This document shows, in pieces, positions 12,575 through 16,084 of a DNA stretch of 16,084 nt. Each line of letters opens with the position of its first letter. Within the stretch, counting starts at the first letter, position 1. The stretch spans positions 1 to 16,084 of the forward strand of contig DMMB01000010.1 in the NCBI GenBank assembly GCA_003453215.1. Direction: 5' to 3'. Source of the stretch: Oscillospiraceae bacterium. GTDB taxonomy: Bacteria > Bacillota > Clostridia > Oscillospirales > Ruminococcaceae. The position numbers and the translations under genes were made by a program. Below the pieces are notes generated by a model, which was not told where the DNA came from, searched no databases, and was given only the letters and a program-made list of their open reading frames with translations.

Positions 12575-13654
12575 ATGGCAAGAGTATTGATGAAAGGCTG
12601 CGAAGCGATCGCCGAAGCAGCTGTTCGTGCCGGCTGCCGTTTCTTTGCCGGCTATCCCATTACCCCCCAGAACGAAATTCCCGAGTATTTTGCCCGCCGC
12701 CTGCCGGAAGTTGGCGGTAACTTTGTCCAGGGTGAGTCCGAGGTCGCTTCTATCAATATGGTTTACGGTTCCGCTTCTGTCGGTGCCCGCTCCATGACCT
12801 CCTCCTCCAGCCCCGGCATCGCCCTCAAGAGCGAAGGCATCAGCTACTGCGCTGCTGCCCGTATCCCCATCGTTTATGCTAATATCTCCCGCGGCGGTCC
12901 CGGCGTAGGCGCCATTCAGCCCGCCCAGCAGGATTATTTCCAGGCCACCAAGGCTTCCGGCAACGGCGGCTTTGAGATGATCGTTCTGGCTCCCGCCACC
13001 GTGCAGGAAGCTGTGGACCTGACCTACAAGGCCTTTGACCTGGCCGACCGCGACCGCAACCCCGTTCTCATCCTGGCCGATGGCGTTATCGGCACCATGA
13101 TGGAGCCGGTAGAGCTGCCCGAGATGAAGAGCGAGGAAGAAGTCGCCGCTATCCGTGAGAGCAAGAAAAAATGGGCCTGCATTGGCCACGAGCTGGATCT
13201 GCCCAACCGCTCCTGGATCGAGCCCGGCCAGTGGGATACCAATAAGATGCAGCGCGTCAATGAAGAAGCCGCTGCTTTGTATGCTTCCTGGGAAAAGGAT
13301 GTTATGGTAGAGGAATACTGCACCGAGGATGCCGAAGTAGTCATCACCGCTTATGGTATTTCCGGCCGTATTGCCAAATCCGTAGTGGAGATGATGCGCG
13401 CCGAAGGCAAGAAGGTCGGTCTCATCCGTCCCATCACCGTTCACCCCTTCCCCAAGGCTGCCTTTGATAAACTGGACTATGGCACCTGCCATGCCATTCT
13501 CGATGTCGAGATGTCCATTCCCGCCCAGTTGGTAGAGGATGTGGATCACGCCGTGCGCGGCCGCTGCCCCATCAAGACCTGCCTGTGCTCCGGCGGTAAT
13601 GTCATGAGCCGTGAGGCCGTAGTAGAAGCAGTAGAAAAGCTGCTGAATAAGTAA
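12575..13654 (+). CDS. vorB: 2-oxoacid:ferredoxin oxidoreductase alpha subunit, VorB type
   Basis: Alpha subunit (359 residues) of a CoA-dependent 2-oxoacid:ferredoxin oxidoreductase, which turns a 2-oxoacid into acyl-CoA, CO2 and reduced ferredoxin. The N-terminal pyrimidine-binding TPP domain shows GYPITPQNEIPE (26-37), QGESEVASI with the conserved Glu (52-60), TSSSSPGIALKSEGIS (75-90) and RGGPGVG. The C-terminal domain includes AEVVITAYGISGRIAKSVVE and GLIRPITVHPFP. The SSSPGIALKxEGIS form fits proteins named VorB (branched-chain 2-oxoacids) better than KorA, but specificity cannot be proven here. AAAGGAG precedes ATG 12575. It is 13 bp from the beta gene. Confidence 0.9.
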   Translation: MARVLMKGCEAIAEAAVRAGCRFFAGYPITPQNEIPEYFARRLPEVGGNFVQGESEVASINMVYGSASVGARSMTSSSSPGIALKSEGISYCAAARIPIVYANISRGGPGVGAIQPAQQDYFQATKASGNGGFEMIVLAPATVQEAVDLTYKAFDLADRDRNPVLILADGVIGTMMEPVELPEMKSEEEVAAIRESKKKWACIGHELDLPNRSWIEPGQWDTNKMQRVNEEAAALYASWEKDVMVEEYCTEDAEVVITAYGISGRIAKSVVEMMRAEGKKVGLIRPITVHPFPKAAFDKLDYGTCHAILDVEMSIPAQLVEDVDHAVRGRCPIKTCLCSGGNVMSREAVVEAVEKLLNK

Positions 13655-13667
13655 AGGAGGGGAAAGA

Positions 13668-14405
13668 ATGGAAAAGATTTATTCGCGGACAAAAACCATT
13701 CAGGAGGATAAAGTTTCCGGTTTCTGCCCCGGCTGTATGCACAGCACTGTTATCAAGCTCATCGGCGAAGTGCTGGATGAGATGAACCTTGTTGATCGCG
13801 CTGCCAGCGTTCTCGGCATCGGCTGCTGTGGTCTGCACATGGATTATATCGCCTACGATACCACCACCGCGCCCCATGGCCGCGCCTGCGCCGTGGCCAC
13901 CGGCATGAAACGCGCCAATCCCGATACCCTGGTGTTCACCTATCAGGGCGATGGCGACTTCGCTTCCATCGGCATGGCGGAGTCCATCCACGCTGCCAAC
14001 CGCGGCGAAAACATCACCGTTATCTTCATCAATAACGGTATCTACGGTATGACCGGCGGCCAGATGGCCCCCACCACCCTTATCGGGATGAAGGCCTCTA
14101 CTGCTCCCAAGGGCCGTATTGCTGAGGAGCACGGCTATCCCATGCATATGTGCGAAATCCTCAATCAGCTGACTGCTCCCGCTTATCTGGTGCGCACCAG
14201 CTGCAATACCCCTCAAAATGTTATCAAGACCAAGCAGGCCATCCACAAGGCTTTCCAGAACCAGCTGGACGGCAAGGGCTTCTCTATGGTAGAGATCGTC
14301 ACCAACTGTCCCACCAACTGGGGCCTGGATCCTCTGGATTCCCTGAAGTTCATTGAAGAAAAAATGCTGCCGGAATACCCTCTGGGTGTGATCCGCGATC
14401 GCTGA
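13668..14405 (+). CDS. 2-oxoacid:ferredoxin oxidoreductase beta subunit (TPP-binding)
   Basis: Beta subunit, 245 residues, holding the diphosphate end of thiamine diphosphate and one [4Fe-4S] cluster. FCPGCMHS (19-26) gives two cluster ligands, with further cysteines at GIGCCG (50-55) and later. The TPP/Mg motif is GDGDFASIG (94-102) closed by NNGIYGMTGGQMAPTT (122-137). The length is short compared with KorB-type proteins (about 280) but the core is complete. AGGAGG precedes the ATG; gaps of 13 bp upstream and 19 bp downstream show a tight operon. Confidence 0.92.
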   Translation: MEKIYSRTKTIQEDKVSGFCPGCMHSTVIKLIGEVLDEMNLVDRAASVLGIGCCGLHMDYIAYDTTTAPHGRACAVATGMKRANPDTLVFTYQGDGDFASIGMAESIHAANRGENITVIFINNGIYGMTGGQMAPTTLIGMKASTAPKGRIAEEHGYPMHMCEILNQLTAPAYLVRTSCNTPQNVIKTKQAIHKAFQNQLDGKGFSMVEIVTNCPTNWGLDPLDSLKFIEEKMLPEYPLGVIRDR

Positions 14406-14424
14406 TGAAAGGAGAAGCGCATAA

Positions 14425-14970
14425 ATGGAAACTAATCTGTGCGTAGCCGGCTTCGGCGGTCAGGGTGTTATGACTCTGGGCAAATTCCTGGCCTCTGCCA
14501 CCTGTGATGCTACCAATAAGAATGTAACCTTTTTCCCCAGCTATGGCGCCGAGCAGCGTGGCGGTACCGCCAACTGCTTCGTCGTCATCTCCGATGAGGA
14601 GATCGGCGCGCCCCTAGGTGATGTGATGGATGACCTTATCGTTATGAATGGTCCGTCCCTTAAGAAGTTCCTGCCCACTCTGAAGAAGGGTGGCACTCTG
14701 TTCATCAATAGCTCCATCGTCAGCGATGACATCGGCCGTGATGATGTCAAGCTGGTCAAGGCCCCCGTTACCGAGATGGCCCTGGAAATGGGCAACGCCA
14801 AGGTGCTGAATGTTATCATGCTGGGCGTCTATGTCGGATATACCGAGGTCGTATCGCCTGAGGTCGTTTGGTCCACCATCGAGCACAAGATGGCCAAAAA
14901 GCCCAAGCTGCTGCCGCTCAATAAAGAAGCCTTTGAAAAAGGCCTCGCCATCGGTCGGGAGCAGAAATAA
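14425..14970 (+). CDS. 2-oxoacid:ferredoxin oxidoreductase gamma subunit
   Basis: Gamma subunit, 181 residues, usual size for KorC/VorC/PorC-type proteins. The family opening AGFGGQGVMTLGK (8-20) and SYGAEQRGGTANC near residue 40 are clear; this domain completes the CoA-binding part of the enzyme. AAAGGAG lies upstream of ATG 14425, 19 bp after the beta stop. A strong terminator follows at 15020, so it is the last gene of the unit and the order is ferredoxin-alpha-beta-gamma. Confidence 0.92.
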   Translation: METNLCVAGFGGQGVMTLGKFLASATCDATNKNVTFFPSYGAEQRGGTANCFVVISDEEIGAPLGDVMDDLIVMNGPSLKKFLPTLKKGGTLFINSSIVSDDIGRDDVKLVKAPVTEMALEMGNAKVLNVIMLGVYVGYTEVVSPEVVWSTIEHKMAKKPKLLPLNKEAFEKGLAIGREQK

Positions 14971-15019
14971 TTCTCATAGGTCCTCTTTTATCCTCTCTTT
15001 TTCAGAATAATACCGGCAT

Positions 15020-15059
15020 CCGGCGCAAGGCATTTTGTCTTGCGCCGGGTTGCTTTTTT
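15020..15059 (+). terminator. Terminator of the oxidoreductase operon
   Basis: A 10-bp GC-rich stem CCGGCGCAAG (15020-15029) with its complement at 15039-15048 and a 9-nt loop, followed by GTTGCTTTTTT. Confidence 0.88.
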
Positions 15060-15063
15060 GCGC

Positions 15064-15111
15064 AAAAAATCCCCCGGGAAAGGCTCATTTGGCTCTTTTC
15101 CAGGGGATTTT
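15064..15111 (-). terminator. Terminator of the lysR gene
   Basis: AAAATCCCC (15066-15074) pairs with GGGGATTTT (15103-15111), and an inner helix GGGAAAG/CTTTTCC extends it after one mismatch. On the minus strand it is followed by a T run (complement of 15064-15069). It lies 16 bp past the lysR stop. Confidence 0.78.
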
Positions 15112-15126
15112 ATTCTGTTCTATTTA

Positions 15127-16026
15127 TTATTCTACGGGGTATTCTAGGTCATCCTGCCACTTGTGTCCCAGCGCGATCAGCGGCTGCAGGCAAGGGTTAT
15201 CGTTGTTGATGTCCCACATCAGCCAGCGGCGGAAGTAGGAAACACTGCGCAGCGGCACAAATGCAATACGCCCATTGCTGCGCGGCAGCATGTCCCGGTG
15301 CAGAATGGAGATCCCCTGGCCGCAGGCCACCATGGTCATCAGGGTGGGCAGTAGGTCTACCTGCGCCACGATCTGTGCCTCAAAGCCCGCCGCCAGCGAT
15401 TTTTGAATGATGGATTCAAAGCCGGAGCAGGAAATGGAGCGCGCCATGGCGATAAACTTCTCGTTCTTCAAATCCCGCATGTCCAGGATATCGTTGCCCG
15501 CGAGAGGATGGTCCAGCGGCAGCGCCACACATTCCGGCAGGTTGGCTATCATCAGGCTGCGGATGGACTCATTGGCAGGGGGGCCGCTGGAGATCACCGC
15601 GTCCGCTATCTTCTCCTGCAGGGCGTTGTTCAGCTCGTTGACGCTTAGCGGCAGCAGCTCCAGGGTAATATCGGTGTGGCTGCGGCGGAACAGATTCACG
15701 AAGTCCACAATGTAGGTCTCAAAGTTATCCCGCTGAAAGCCGATGCGCACGCTGCCTATCTGGCCAGCCTGGGCAGAGCGTGCCCGTTCGCTGCCGCGCT
15801 GGAATTCCTTCAGCATTTTGTGGCACTCGCTGGAGAAGATTTTGCCGGCCGGGGTCAGGGTCACGCTGTGGGTGGTGCGCTGCAGCAGGGTCAGCTGTAG
15901 TTCCTGTTCCAGCGAGGAAATAGCCCGGCTAAGCGCAGGCTGGGTTATAAACATGGCGTTGGCCGTTTGGGTAAAGTTCAAGGAATCGGCCAGGGCGCAA
16001 AAGCATTCCAACTGAAAAATTGTCAT
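15127..16026 (-). CDS. LysR-family transcriptional regulator
   Basis: A 299-residue LysR regulator. The N-terminal helix-turn-helix runs from about 2 to 60 (FQLECFCALADSLNFTQTANAMFITQPALSRAISSLE, split as FTQTA...QPALSRAI for the recognition part), then LTPAGKIF. The effector domain begins near VRIGFQRDN and includes LPLDHPLAG. GGAGG about 8 nt before ATG 16026 supports the start. It is set apart from the oxidoreductase operon by two terminators. LysR genes often sit divergent from their targets, so the controlled gene is probably just beyond the right edge. Effector unknown. Confidence 0.92.
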   Translation of the reverse strand: MTIFQLECFCALADSLNFTQTANAMFITQPALSRAISSLEQELQLTLLQRTTHSVTLTPAGKIFSSECHKMLKEFQRGSERARSAQAGQIGSVRIGFQRDNFETYIVDFVNLFRRSHTDITLELLPLSVNELNNALQEKIADAVISSGPPANESIRSLMIANLPECVALPLDHPLAGNDILDMRDLKNEKFIAMARSISCSGFESIIQKSLAAGFEAQIVAQVDLLPTLMTMVACGQGISILHRDMLPRSNGRIAFVPLRSVSYFRRWLMWDINNDNPCLQPLIALGHKWQDDLEYPVE

Positions 16027-16084
16027 GATGGCATACCTCCGATTTTGGGCTTTTTAAAAGATCGCAAATTGCAATAACAAGTTG
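16027..16084. promoter_or_regulatory. Upstream region of lysR, cut by the window edge
   Basis: Short AT-rich region with the lysR ribosome binding site and a small dyad GCAA-A-TTGC at 16064-16072 that could be part of a LysR site. Too little is present to identify a promoter. Confidence 0.25.

Noticed and set aside
11726..13549. Minus-strand open frame of 607 codons opposite the ATPase, ferredoxin and vorB genes
   Set aside because: It crosses three well-supported plus-strand genes and their intergenic gaps; low-complexity Gly/Ala/His-rich product with no domain.
1..16084. CRISPR arrays, insertion sequences, phage genes or an intact integrase
   Set aside because: No regular repeat-spacer array, transposase or phage gene was seen; only the short recombinase remnant at 337-579.

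Overview
The window reads like a chromosome segment of an anaerobic, low-oxygen-adapted Clostridia member, most likely a gut-type Oscillospiraceae/Ruminococcaceae relative. This is inferred from the strong AGGAGG ribosome binding sites, sigma-A-like promoters, rho-independent terminators, a TRAP carboxylate importer, several ferredoxin-type proteins and a 2-oxoacid:ferredoxin oxidoreductase. No rRNA or marker gene is present to fix the genus.

Layout. (1) 1-1050: a tRNA with a CAT anticodon and its terminator, then a decayed AT-richer stretch holding the C-terminal remnant of a serine recombinase. (2) 1056-8043, plus strand: one apparent operon starting at a promoter that carries a perfect 22-bp palindrome. 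It encodes a three-gene TRAP transporter (dctP, dctQ, dctM), a FAD/NAD(P)H-type flavoprotein, a cytoplasmic molybdopterin (Mo-bisPGD family) oxidoreductase and a four-cluster ferredoxin-like subunit. (3) 8124-11445, minus strand, convergent with (2): moeA, a mobA-mobB fusion and an IclR-family regulator, with overlapping genes. They are read from a consensus sigma-A promoter and preceded by a structured leader RNA of about 240 nt that ends in a terminator. From position and shape this is a candidate molybdenum-cofactor (Moco) riboswitch. (4) 11597-14970, plus strand, divergent from (3): a P-loop ATPase of unknown job, then a ferredoxin and the alpha, beta and gamma subunits of a VorB-type 2-oxoacid:ferredoxin oxidoreductase. 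(5) 15127-16026, minus strand: a LysR regulator, probably controlling something beyond the right edge.

How it may fit together (inference). A small organic acid is captured by DctP and imported by DctQM. It is then reduced or oxidised in the cytoplasm by the Mo enzyme, with electrons passing through the FeS subunit and the flavoprotein to or from NAD(P)H. The enzyme has no Tat signal and there is no membrane anchor subunit, so this would be a soluble system that disposes of electrons or uses a carboxylate. MoeA and MobAB finish the cofactor the enzyme needs. The IclR protein in that cofactor operon is the best local candidate regulator of the transporter-enzyme operon. The 2-oxoacid oxidoreductase could provide reduced ferredoxin but may be an unrelated neighbour. 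The substrate is not identifiable from the sequence.
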